From NCBI GenBank assembly GCA_015680685.1, contig MNCI01026937.1:5988-69987 (forward strand): DNA of 64,000 bases, read 5' to 3'. Made by a program: the position numbers and the translations under genes. This document shows positions 47,951-59,426 of this stretch, piece by piece (positions within the stretch are counted from its first letter, which is position 1; every line of letters begins with the position of its first letter). This stretch comes from Gnetum montanum (Eukaryota > Streptophyta > Gnetopsida > Gnetales > Gnetaceae). Below the pieces are notes generated by a model. It had not been told where the DNA came from, made no database searches, and worked only from the letters and a program-made list of their open reading frames with translations.

Positions 47951-48855
47951 TGATGAAGCATCAAAGTGTCGCATCAACAGGCCCCCATCAATGCAGCCCT
48001 GTCAACATGGTGTTGCCTCATTGACAAGGCCATGTCGACGTACATTTGCTGCGTTTACAAGGCCCCGTCGATGCAACTCCATAATAAAGTCTAGAAATAT
48101 GTGCTCACCCACCATGTTTATTACATATCTTTTCATAGGCTTAGCAAAGTTCTTACAATTTGTTCATTTGAGAGTTAGAATATTTTTTGAGTGCCCGCAA
48201 CAGGAGTTAGAAAGTGTACGGATCTTTATTTAAGCATTGATGTACCTAAGCACAGTAGTGTAAACGGAAATAAAGACGAGCCTTTTGATAAACCTTGCAA
48301 CACTTGGAAATAGATAAATTATTTATTTATGCATTTAATGTTTTATTTGATTTCCTTTAATGCTTTAAGTAATTAAATAATTAATTAGGCTAAACTAAGC
48401 TAGATTAAGTAGTAATTAATTAAGCACATAAATACAACCATTTTGACCATATGCTTGGCACTTAGTAATCCTAGTAACACTTAACATTTGGTAACCCACT
48501 AGCACTAAACATGTTCAAGATGTGTATAGCTAGTGGGAATAGATGCCTATGTTAGGATTAGTTAGGTGTAGTTAGATTAAATTAGCAATTGAATTACTTC
48601 ATTCCTTCCATCCTTTTTTTTAAGCATCCAAAACGTAAAACATAAAAATAATAGAAATCATATGCCTTGATTACACTTAACCATACCTTTGCATATCACA
48701 GGTGTAATTGGGAAGACAATGAATGATTGTTAGGGAAATTTCATTTCGTAGAGACTAGTGTACTAGAAGACATAGAATCCATAGAATTTGACCGGATCAT
48801 GCATGAACGCTTAGTGATTTGTATGGTTGAATGTAGGGATACTTGTCGCTCATCA
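47951..48855 (+). mobile_element. Solo LTR (TGATGAG family)
   Basis: 905 bp, TGATGAAGCATC to CGCTCATCA. The flanks TGATC (47946-47950) and TGATA (48856-48860) match at 4 of 5 bases, so it is an aged solo LTR. Its U3 carries 'ccccatcaatgcagccctgt'-type repeats like those of the copy E LTR (59440-59580). Confidence 0.75.
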
Positions 48856-48887
48856 TGATATTACCTACCTACCAATTATGGCACATG

Positions 48888-48892
48888 CATGT
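48888..48892. repeat. TSD of copy D, left (CATGT)
   Basis: Exact match to 55412-55416. Confidence 0.85.
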
Positions 48893-49629
48893 TGATGAGT
48901 GCGAGGTACCCCTACACTCAACCATACGAATACGAGCATTACACACGTGATTTGGTTGAACTCTGCAGACTAAGTGCCTACACGCCTTATGGAACACTTA
49001 AGGTTAATCGTTCATTGTCTTCCAAGACTTACTTGTATTTGTCATGGTTGTATGGTTAAGTAAGTCCGAGGTATGTGATTTTTATGTATTTTATGTTTTA
49101 TCTCATATGCTAATGAGGTGAAGGGTGAAGAGACTAATTAACTAACTTTAACTAGCTAAGTCTTAATTAACCTAGCATTAATATCCATTCCCACTTACTG
49201 TTCACACCCTAAACCAATGCAACCTTAGTTACCAAACGTTATTCGTTACTGGGATCACCAAGCGTAACACACGTGCTCGAAGCGGTCGTACTGAATGCAC
49301 TTAACTATGGGAGAAGGGTTGAGAGAGATTTAGCTAACTAATAAAGTATTTAAATGATAAATAATAAATAACAATAATTAAAATCCTATTTAGCCTAGTC
49401 CATGCACTGCAAGGTTTATCCAAGAAGTTCGTCTTTATTTCCGTACACAAACTTGTGTTCAGGTATAATATTTGCTCAAATAAAGATCTGTTCACTTTGG
49501 AGCTCCTACTGCAGGCACATGGAAATTATTCTATCTTTGGAGAGGTAAAACTGCCAAAGTTTCGCTATGGTTTAGGCCTAGACTTTGAAACAAGAGAGAG
49601 CTGCCTCTTATTTATAGATTTGGCAGTGN
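48893..49629 (-). mobile_element. 3' LTR of copy D (truncated by assembly scar)
   Basis: Begins TGATGAGTGCGAGG at 48893 and matches the 5' LTR until 'agatttggcagtg' at 49628. The last ~95 bp, which in the 5' LTR hold the GATATCGC palindromes, are missing and replaced by an N. Confidence 0.85.
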
Positions 49630-49693
49630 ACTTTATTAGTTAGCTAAATCTCTCTCAACCCTTCTCCCATAGTTAAGTGCATTCAGTACGACC
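49630..49693. other. Assembly artefact: 64-bp inverted copy between two Ns
   Basis: The 64 bases between N at 49629 and N at 49694 are the exact reverse complement of 49284-49347. They have no counterpart in the other copies, so they are most likely a misplaced read or contig end. Confidence 0.85.
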
Positions 49694-49694
49694 N

Positions 49695-51420
49695 ACCAAT
49701 GCCAAGATTGCACCTTTCCTTGTCCATCCGTAAGCATGCCATCCATGTCGTTCTTTGCATAGTTGCTTCAGCACCGATCCATTCCAAGTGTTCTCTCCAG
49801 ATCTGATCCATTGCTGCATGATTGCCATCTACACACACAACACAGTCTTTATATTAGTAAGGGTAAATGAATCACAATGCAGTGGATACCTTGCTTCGGT
49901 GAAAGGTCCATTGGCTGAGTTGTGGTATGGCTGATACGAATCTAGAGATATCATAGTGGTGGACTACTAAAGGTGTAGGGGTTAGGAGAAAATTGAAAAA
50001 ATTTGGGTCCGGACCCCCATGACTAAGAGCGAACCTTCAGTAGCGATAGAATGGAGAAAGAATAAAGAACAAGAAAGATGGATGTCTGTAAAATGGATGT
50101 AAAGATGAAAATGAACAGAATAGAGTGGATTGCAAAAATGTTAAGGGAAAGAATTTAACTGGTGCACCAAATAGGAATGTTAGTGTGTCCTCCCGAAAGC
50201 AGGCTCATGCTGTTAATGCCTTGACAAACCCATATTCAAAGAGTCCGTAGGCTCTAGGAATGTCAATTGGAACAAGAGTTAAATTCTTAACTGCAAGAAT
50301 TTACCAAAAAGAAAACAATGCATCAACCAAAATATACACTAATGATACAACCGGCAATGAGGTGAACAATGGAGAGAAGGATGGAGAGAAGAGAATGGAA
50401 TGGAATCCCAAGAACACGGTGGTGTACAGCCCCTTGTGTAGTTAATGATTAATGTGACTTAGTAGATCCCATTCCAAGTCCAGCTTCAAACAAACCACAT
50501 CCAGTGACTTCACATTAATGCATTTGGCCAATCCATCCCCTCGAAGTAATAAGAATGCCTTCCCCAAAGAGCCACCACCATCCGACGAAACGAAGGAGGA
50601 GAGAATGGGAAGTGAGAAGGGCCTTAGTTAGAGGGAACATTTTTATTTTAGTTCCATAACCAGTGCTTGTAGCCTAAATGATTATTTCGTCTAAGGGGTG
50701 TGCTTTGAATTCTCACTATTTTTTTTATATGTTTATGCGTGAGAACCACACCATGCAAAGACTTCGTTATTTTTATTTTCTCAGCTTCCTAATAATTGAG
50801 TAACGTCGAAACGGTAAGAAAAATCAAGAAGAACAGATCCAAGCACCCAAGAGAATGGCCAACACAAATGCATCAAGTTCCCTTGAAGTCACACCCATTT
50901 CAATCCTTGAGTCCTTCCTCAGTTTGAGAAATGCCCAGTCATTGATTCGTTATAGTTCTTATTATTTTGAAGAAAGGGACTGTACAGTTCCAAGCCAAGA
51001 GAGACCATAGAAAATTACAGATGTATGGATGAAGTGGACTCATTGCCTATCATATCAAAAGAACCATACCTTAGTATCAACATTGTAACTTGAAGGTAAA
51101 AACCAAACATTAACAATCAATAGGAAAACAGTTCATACCATCATGAAGAACACTTATTAAATGACAAACTTGACAAGATGGAAATGATGTTGTAAAACAA
51201 AAACAAGAGTTAAAGAAATTTGTAAAAAAAAATGTGTAAAACAAAAATGTGTAAAATAAAAATTCTAAAAAGGACTGAGGGTCCCGAATGATCAGCATAG
51301 GTGACCATCTTCCCCATGACTAAATGGAAAGGGAGAGATCCGAAATAATGACCGCCTATTTGAATTTCTTAGAAGTATCCAACTTCTCCCGATTGATGTT
51401 CTTAGATTAAGGGGTGGAAG
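49695..51420 (-). mobile_element. Non-coding 3' region of copy D
   Basis: Homologous to 1-1100 (inverted, copy B) and to about 5050-6500 (copy A). It occupies the place of pol. No coding sequence is recognised. Confidence 0.65.
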
Positions 51421-51557
51421 TCAGCGACGCTCATATTCCAATGTATCTATGCCTTCGTTATGGGTGTAAGTTGTTCCCCCAATTCATTCCATGCATGTTG
51501 GTGGGCTGCTTTCTTGATCAACTATCAACCACTGGGTGTTCTCTTGTTGTGTGGTTG

Positions 51558-54500
51558 CTACATATAGGCACCGTTGTATCTATGTTTCTTGGGCACACCA
51601 GTTGCATCAGGAGATGCTGAGCATTCCTCCATGTCATCACCCTCAGAGTCATTGTATGTGATGCATGGAACTTTCTTCTTCTCGATCTTTCCATAAATAT
51701 TTACCTTAGATATTTTCAAGGAAAGATCACGGATCCCTAGGCATGTGTCTATTGTACTCAGCCACATCCTTCCCATTATAATTGGGAAGTCCCCTTTGTT
51801 ACTATTGACTTTTATCACCAGGAAATCAGCTGGGTATGACCAACCACACATAGTGGTAATGATGTCCTCCACCAATCCCAAGGGAATGGTGATGGATTGG
51901 TCAGCCAGATCTAGTTGAATATTGCTCTTCTTAAGTGGAGGCAGGTTCCAAGCTTTATACATTTCTCATGATATTAAGTTGACTTCGGAACCTAAGTCAA
52001 GAAGAGCCTTATGAGGTTCGTTCCTGGTGACTTGGAGGTAGATTAAGGGACTTCCAGGGCCAGAGAGTTTCCTGAGAAGGTGGCCTACCTTGATCCAGTT
52101 GGTAACGGTATGTGTTAACATACCCATATACGTTAAGCCCTGTTGTTGGTTTGAAGGGAGCTCCGAAGCCTTGTATGTTGGAGGAGCATGCACAGACTCA
52201 ACCGCTTGTGGTTGTGAGAGCTTATTTGGGCTTTTGGTTCTAAAGAAAGGTCTTCTCTTCTTGCTATTGTTAGAACCATCAGTACGTTGCTGCGGTTGAG
52301 TGGGGAGTTCCCCTTGCATTGTTGGAGCAGGTGGTAGTGGAACTACCGGCATAAGAGTGGCAACTGGATTTGGAGCATGGTACGCGTGTGGTATGTCTTC
52401 CATAGGAGAAGGAGTCCTAAAATACTCCTGAACTTGGTAGTGACGTTGTGGAGTTGCGTGACCCATAGAGTCACTTGGAGAAACCGGCTGCTGCACGTAG
52501 TAGCCATATGGATCTAGTTGCTGGTAAGGGTATTGTTGTCTAGGCGGTGGCATCCCCCATGATTGTGGGTGTTGCTACTGTTGGTGTTGCCCGATAGATT
52601 GTGGTGGAGTTCCACTTGGATAATACGTTAACGGTTGGTGAAACTGCCTCGGGTTACCTTGGGGATAAGGTAACCTTCGAGGTACCTGCCGTTTGTTAAG
52701 TCTTGGGTTGAGTGCATACATCCCAGACTCTTGTAGATGTGAGATTATTGGGCAACATCCCTTAGGATGGTCATATTGGTAGATCTCACATCCACCATCA
52801 TTTTTGGTATCCGAATCCACAACCTCATCGGCGATAGTCATTTTTCCCTTACCCTTGTCACGTGCATGGCCTGAATCTCTCGGCTTTTTCTTGTCATGGT
52901 CACTACTTCGTTCCTCCTTAGATTCCTTTACAATCTTTAGGACAGTTTCAATTTTACTATCTAAGGAGCTCCATATTTCATCTACCTTAGCCGATACTTC
53001 TGTTGTTAGCTTTTGAAGCAGCAAGGTTTTTCTATTCACCAACTCTTCGAGTGGTGACTTATCCTCTTCATCACAGAATCTTACTCCCCTCTTTCGGAGG
53101 GAAGGATCATGGTTGTACTCTTCCGCGCTTTTTCTTTTCCGTAGCTCCCCTTCTTCTTTAGCTACTTGCTCCAACAATCGATGAATTTCATGGGATAATC
53201 TCCCTTGGGCATAAGTCCCAAGGGTTCTCCTAGTTTTGTGTCTTAGCCCATCTACGAGGTGGCGAAGTTGATCTCATTGTGCATAACCATGGCCCAAGCA
53301 ACAATGTAGCAATGCATAATATTGGCCCATGGTAGCATCCAAGGGTTCATGAGTACCCTACTTCCATCCTTGGATCTACTTATGCAAGTTGGACACTCTA
53401 GAGTACGTTTGGTATTTATTGTTAAACGATTCTAGCATTGTACTCCACCTCCTAATAGTTTCCGATTCTAAAGATTGGTACCAACTCTCTACTTCTTTTA
53501 TGAGTGTCCTAGGAAAAAAATTTAACTTCTGCCACTCATTTTCAATATTTTTCAAGCTGTAGGCATTGTGGAATGCCTGTAAGTGATTTTGTGGATCAGC
53601 ATTGTATCCCCCTTCAAAGCGTGGGATATTATTCATATCTAGTCTCTTAATCCAACTATCTTTTTGATGCCTTGTAGGTATTCTCACTGCCTTCGTAATA
53701 TCTAACATACTTTGGGTGACAAGTAGGGGTTCATCATGATCATCTCTCTCATGATGTCTATGATGCCTACGTGGTTCCCTACTTTCCCTTCTTCCATGTC
53801 TTGATTCTCTTGACTGCCCTCATCCTTGCTCTTGACTCTCTCGTCAAGGTCTCTCATTTTGCTTACCCTTATCCTCACCATTATGCTCTTTATGACTGCT
53901 CCTTGATGTGTAAGGAGATGGTGAATGATGTGATGAAGGGGAAGAAGAAGGAGAACCATCACCATGACGATGTTTCTTACCTTCTCTTCTGTGGCTATGA
54001 CCCTAATCGTGATGACGATCCGAATGCTCATCCTTGTCATGTGTTTTTGTTTCCTTGGTGAACACCTGGTGTTCATGGGGATCAGAACCAGGGTTATGAA
54101 TCATGGATCATAAGTTCTGATACCCCACCTCCTCACTATTGTTAAGAGGGAGAACATCATTTGATGGAGAAACTGTTATAATTGGTTCACCATCTTCAAT
54201 TTTGCTTAGGACGTGCGGTACCCCTTTGCCCTTCAACAATGTATGGTGGCTCTCCTGCTACAAGTCCCTTAAATGTTGTGCTACTATGGGATGGTAATCC
54301 CTTATGTCAAAATCACCTACAACGTATTCAATGTACAACTGCGTCGTGCCTATCTATGCAAGAGCATGAAGAAGCATGTTAGGAACTACTCGATCTGGAG
54401 GTAACACTATGTTACTTTGCAAGTCTCGCCAATGCAGTTGTTCATCCTGATAGAGGATAAAAGTAAAATTGGGTATATACTCATCGTGATGAGTATATAC

Positions 54501-54614
54501 CACCCGATACTATTGAGGAACTAGCGATTCTCGGTTATGCATGTTAGACTGCCGACTGTTTCTTGTATGATCCCTAGGTGGTGAAGTGCTCTTATGACAA
54601 GAAGAAGAAGACAT
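51558..54614 (-). pseudogene. gag-protease of copy D
   Basis: A single minus-strand frame runs from ATG 54614 to 51558, about 1018 codons, with roughly a dozen stops. It has a Ser/His/Arg-rich N-terminal region and a capsid block (53708-53376: MNNIPRFEGGY, HLQAFHNAY, WYQSLESETIRRW). A charged helical stretch follows (53177-52900), then a Cys/His segment CEIYQYDHPKGCC (about 52770) and a Pro/Gln-rich linker. The protease-like end has ALLDLGSEVNLIS (about 51975-52010) and FPIIMGRMWLS (about 51770). DLG in place of D-S/T-G would abolish or alter a retropepsin active site. Stops within it, such as after GWK, recur at the same codon in copy E. Confidence 0.85.
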
Positions 54615-54740
54615 TGTGTCTTATTCGGTGTGCTGATTAACTGTTATATAATTTTTGTTTAATTAACCCTAAGGGTTCTTTTAAGCTTCCCAATGATGTG
54701 GATAATTTCCTATGTTCTACTTAGCGCATAAACAACTTAG

Positions 54741-54759
54741 TCCCCAGCAACGGTGCCAA
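54741..54759 (-). promoter_or_regulatory. Primer binding site of copy D
   Basis: The minus-strand TTGGCACCGTTGCTGGGGA abuts the 5' LTR and nearly matches the complement of plant tRNA-Asp (Athila-type primer). Confidence 0.8.
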
Positions 54760-55411
54760 TGATGAGTGGCGCGGTACCCCTACACTCAACCATACAAATA
54801 CGAGTGTTACACATGTGATCCGGTTGAACTCCGCAGACTAAGTGCCTACACGCCTTATGGAACACTTAAGGCTAATCATTCATTGTCTTCCTAGACTTAC
54901 TTGTNNNNNNNNNNNNNNNNNNNNNNNNNNNNNNNNNNNNNNNNNNNNNNNNNNNNNNNNNNNNNNNNNNNNNNNNNNNNNNNNNGAGAAGGGTTGAGAG
55001 AGATTTAGTTAACTAATAAATCATTTAAATGATAAAAAATAAATAAAAGTAATTAAAATCCTATTTAGCCTAGTCCATGCACTGCAAGGTTTATCCAAGA
55101 AGTTCATCTTTATTTCCGTACACAAACTTGTGTTCAGGTACAATATTTGCTTGAATAAAGATCCATTCACTTTGGAGCTCCTACTGCGGGCACATGGAAA
55201 TTATTCTATCTCTAGAGAGGTAAAACTACCAAATTTTTACTACGGTTTAGGCCTAGACTTTGAAACAAGGGAGAGCCGCCTCTTATTTATAGATTTCGCA
55301 GCGCACTGTGATATCGCGTACGTGATATCGCAAGGGAAGACACGATATCGCAGGGGATGTGATATCGTGGCGTACGTGATATCGCGGCCCATGTGATATC
55401 GCGTCCCATCA
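54760..55411 (-). mobile_element. 5' LTR of copy D (with gap)
   Basis: TGATGAGTGGCG... to ...GCGTCCCATCA. U3 (55300-55410) contains seven GATATCG-type palindromic sites. Next, in element direction, is a TATAAATAAG box at about 55285-55295. By comparison with the 3' LTR the gap hides about 274 bp, so the true LTR is near 845 bp. Confidence 0.85.
54905..54985. other. Assembly gap (81 N)
   Basis: The run of N lies inside the 5' LTR of copy D. The flanks align to 49036 and 49311 of the 3' LTR, so the missing DNA should be about 274 bp rather than 81. Confidence 0.95.
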
Positions 55412-55416
55412 CATGT
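55412..55416. repeat. TSD of copy D, right (CATGT)
   Basis: Exact match to 48888-48892. Confidence 0.85.
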
Positions 55417-57835
55417 GCACATAATTTACAACATAATTTTAAAAATATGACCGCTAACTAAATAACCAAGGTACATGACTTGTGGATTTCAACAAAAGAC
55501 AAGAAGAGAACTAAGATCCTCTATCAATTTTAAAAGATCTTTATCTTTGCATATTGATACTATTGAGACCATGAAGCACATAAGCATTATAGACAATTTC
55601 TAACACCAAATATATGTCATTCTTCTTATCCAAAATTTTAGTAATAATTTTTGTTGTACCTACTTTTTCTATACTATAGTAACTAGGACAAGTGTGGCTA
55701 TGACATTGTTACATCCTTATGAACCATCAAAATGCCCTTCAAGTCATCATCTTTAGTAGCATTTCAATCTTCAACAAGCTCCTAACACATGTTCCTAACC
55801 ATGTTGTAGAATACAAGAGTTAATTTTGGTAATTCTAGCAGCTTTTTGAGGGCAGAAACTATAAGTGTTATCCAAGTGACATTGAAGCCACATCCCAACA
55901 TCATCAATGCATCATCATGTAATAACTAATCTCCTAACCTACTTTTTCCTCCATTGACCCTCTATTGATTGATCTACATCATCCCTAAGATGAAGAACAT
56001 CAATTTTGGTAATTCCAATGACTTCGAGAGGCTCAAAATAACATAGTCCACCTATGTGATGCCAAGAGACACTGATGTCAGCATCAACATCACTATAGCA
56101 TCATGTTTAAAAAACTAACCTATGGAATATATTTTTTGCTTCATCAAGCCTTTGATAACTAGCCTACATCATCCTAGAGTTGACAAACATCAATGTTGAT
56201 GATCTTGGAGATGCTAGAAGGATCAAAGCAATATGTTCAAATTCCATGATATTTAGGTGATAGTGTCAACATCACTTACTTAGCATGACATAAAAACTTA
56301 GCTTAAACAACACTTTAAACTTCATGTGACCTTCAACATCCACTCAAAATCATTTTGGTAATGTTTGACATTAGTTCAAGCATCAACAGTGGTCCCTAGA
56401 GCCTCAAAATGGTAGTTTGGAAAGTAGAATATGAAGGTGTGCTTATGCATGTGATGTTAATACTAGGGTCACTGTGTCACCAGTAAGCATCATGAGCATT
56501 ACTTTTCCTTCACATGTAAGTCCAAGTTGCCAAGAGAGATCTCCAAGTTGCAAGTTTTGAATTTTGAGTGTTTTAGGAAATCCTAACTGTATAAATATTG
56601 GATTCTAACACAAATTCTAGGTTGATTTCTTGAGATCCAAGAGCACTTCTTTGAATTTCAAGATATCCGAAGCACTAGCATTTGTATCACATACTTTGCC
56701 TATGTACTATACGTCCATTCCAATATCCTTAGCACTCTATCAACATAGTCCTAACACCTACATCACTAGCAACACATGCCAACATCAACATCACCATGTC
56801 ATCACCTAACCCATTTTCAGTGTAACCATGTTGCCTATTTGCATTACCTACTAGTGTTACATATGGGAAAACACCCAGAATCAACCCATTTTGGTCCCTA
56901 AAATAGCTCTAAATAGCACTTGCAGACTTCCCATTCATTTGTGAACTTGTAAGACATCAAAATTCATCATTTGTACTTTCTTTTTATCCTATTTTTGCTT
57001 ATAAAGTGAGCTCTAACTATCAAGTTCTAAACCCCAATTTTGTGCCTCATACCTTGTAGCTCTTGGCAATTAAGCACTTTGCATTTGATGGAAAGAAAAA
57101 ACCCAAAACCTTTTCTATTAGCAATGTTTGATCTATTATTCATTTTATGCTTCTTAGTTATGTTAGACATATTTACATCACATAGATTTTATCATTTATC
57201 ACTTATATGACATCAAATTCATCACTAAGTTTATCATTATTAATCTATACTCTTGTTGATTCTAATTGTGATTGATAGGCTAAATTCATATTTGATTAGA
57301 GGTTTGTATGCTTTCAGTTTGTAACTATCAATTTATCAGGGATTATATCATTCCAAAGACTTTTTATAGCCATGGATCATACCTTAAAATCTATGATTTG
57401 TAGAGGTGTGGTAATGGAAAGCTTAGGCAAAATACCAACTTTTGTAAGAGATCAAGGTACAGAAGGAAATTCTAGCACATCATATTTGTCACAACTGACC
57501 TTATGTCAAGTATCTTTAATATTTTCCAAGGCTTTCTTGTTAACAAAATATTTCATCTTTGCATACATAGTAGTCTTTTTATATAAGTAAAAATTTTCCT
57601 TGTGCAATATTGTCTAGATTGATTGATACTTCATGTAGTAAAAGTAAAACTATTTACAAAAGCTTTTGTTTTCTTTAGTTTCTTTATTATCATTTGATGA
57701 TTCTTATCATTGACATTATCATGATTATTCATTTGTTCGACTTTAGATTTTTTTCTATCATTAGCTTCAATACATTTTTCATTTTCTTTAACATCAAGAA
57801 GTTTTTTCTTTCCATTGACATCTTTTTTCTAGGGT
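55417..57835. other. AT-rich intergenic DNA
   Basis: Repetitive-looking sequence rich in 'catcatcaacatca'-type triplets (about 55900-56850). I recognise no gene or element. Confidence 0.4.
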
Positions 57836-58070
57836 AGAAAATGACAAACATTAAACAAATATTCTTTATGATGACAAAAATTATATGAATTGGGAAGCTT
57901 ATAATATATAATTGATTGAATGTAAGTCTTTTTACCTACCTACAATATCGTAGAAAATGACAAACATTAAACAAATATTCTTTATGATGGAAAAAATTAT
58001 ATGAATTGGGAAGATTATAATATAAAATTGATTGAATGTAAGTCTTTTTACCTACCTACAATACCAAATC
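57836..58070. repeat. Tandem duplication, 117-bp unit
   Basis: Two copies (57836-57952, 57953-58069) share 'aaatgacaaacattaaacaa' and 'tgaatgtaagtctttttacc' with few differences, so the duplication is recent compared with nearby repeats. Confidence 0.85.
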
Positions 58071-58781
58071 AATTTTACAATTAAGAATATTGATTTTGAC
58101 ACAAAAAAAAACTATCTACGAGGACCAAATGGTATAAAAATAGATTCCATGTGCTTAATAGGACTAGGAAGACTAATAATTCCTTCTAAGTTCTTTGAAA
58201 AATCAACGAAAGATTAAATAGCTCAATGAAACATGAAGCTTTAGAGTATTTTTTTTTTTAAGATTTAATGCCACATGCTTATGTATAAAAGATCCTATAT
58301 CTAGGACATGCTACACCATTGAAGCATTGCCCAACTCAACAAGTAGATAAAGCCAAGAATAATACTAAGCTTGAATGAATTAAATGTCATGTTTTAGCAT
58401 TACATCTTTTAAAGATGAATCAAAACTTTGATTACGAGGTAAGTAACCTAAAATTTGAATGAATATATATTATGATGTAAGATCAACTACTAATGACTCA
58501 TATAGATCATTAGAGAGAACAAAATCAAGTGTCTCAGTTACATCATCATCACTAAAAAAATACGTTACAAATTTTCACTTACCATCTTGTAAATCTACAT
58601 TATGAGAATCAATAGAAAATGTAAGAATTTTGGCATCCATTGAAGAATTTAAAAGTAATTTAGAATGATCCATACTAAATAAATCAAATTTTCTAGAGAA
58701 AAATCAAAGAGAAAGAAATCAAATGTATTAGAGAAAAATTAAATCTAAAGGAGAAACATTAAATTTGAAGGAAAAATAAAT
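58071..58781. other. AT-rich intergenic DNA
   Basis: No gene or recognised element is seen here. Confidence 0.4.
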
Positions 58782-58810
58782 AACCAATGATATGTGGGAT
58801 GGAGGGGGGT

Positions 58811-58946
58811 GTTGGAACTTGAAATAAGTGAAACATAGATACATTCCAAGATTTATAGAAGTTTATAAGTCAATGCTACCTAGTTGAATAAAACTTATGA
58901 CCTAGGATTACCAGGCCTAAGACTCCTACCACTAGGCTAACACTTC
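58811..58946 (-). mobile_element. tRNA-derived SINE, copy 1
   Basis: The minus strand begins 'gaagtgttagcctagtggta' (A box), then 'ggtcataagttttattcaac' (B box), and ends in 'cacttatttcaagttccaac'. The flanks 'aaccaatgatatgtggg' (58782) and 'aaccaattatatgtg' (58956) look like target duplications. Confidence 0.6.
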
Positions 58947-58977
58947 ATTGTTAACAACCAATTATATGTGTGGGGCT

Positions 58978-59120
58978 ATTGGAACTCGAAATAAGTGAAA
59001 TGTAGGTACACCACAAGATATATAATCCAATTAGAATTTATATAACTTAGCATTATCCATGAGAATTAAACCCATGACTTGAAGCTTCCAAATCAAGTGT
59101 TTTACTACTAGGCTAATAAC
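58978..59120 (-). mobile_element. tRNA-derived SINE, copy 2
   Basis: Same structure as copy 1 ('gttattagcctagtagtaaa' head, 'cacttatttcgagttccaa' tail). It is followed by the same flank, 'aaccaatgatatgtgg' (59118), so copies 1 and 2 with their spacers look like a tandem duplication. Confidence 0.6.
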
Positions 59121-59308
59121 CAATGATATGTGGCTTAAGTGATTAGCTTATTATCTTATTAGGTAATAGGTTGTTAATTCAAGTCATATTTAAAGCATCA
59201 TGTTAGCTACATGTCTTAGGGTGTACTCATAATTATTATTTTAGGTTCTGATAGGCTTCTTGATAATGATGTAAAGGTTATCAAACTGGAAACTAGCTTT
59301 CCTATAAC

Positions 59309-59426
59309 GAGGTGTTAGCTTAGTGGTAAAAAACTCTTAGTTTGAAAGCTTAAGTCATGGGTTTGATTCTACTGGGTAATGCTAAGCTATAAAGTTCTTT
59401 AAATAATTGTAACATAAGTACATCCC
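59309..59426 (+). mobile_element. tRNA-derived SINE, copy 3, cut by copy E
   Basis: 'gaggtgttagcttagtggta' (A box) and 'catgggtttgattctactgg' (B box) give the best-preserved head of the family here. The tail is interrupted at 59427 by the copy E LTR. Confidence 0.65.

Larger units (their letters stand above)
48893..55411 (-). mobile_element. Copy D: complete non-autonomous gypsy element
   Basis: LTR-bounded minus-strand element with a perfect TSD (CATGT). In order: 5' LTR (54760-55411, with a gap), tRNA-Asp-type PBS, gag-protease in one frame (54614-51558), a non-coding region (51420-49695) and 3' LTR (48893-49629). RT, RNase H and integrase are absent: homology to copy E stops shortly after the protease. 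It probably moved using proteins of autonomous relatives. Confidence 0.88.

Noticed and set aside
59309-59390. Possible tRNA gene
   Set aside because: A- and B-box-like sequences are present, but the acceptor stem does not close and related copies carry a shared SINE-like tail.
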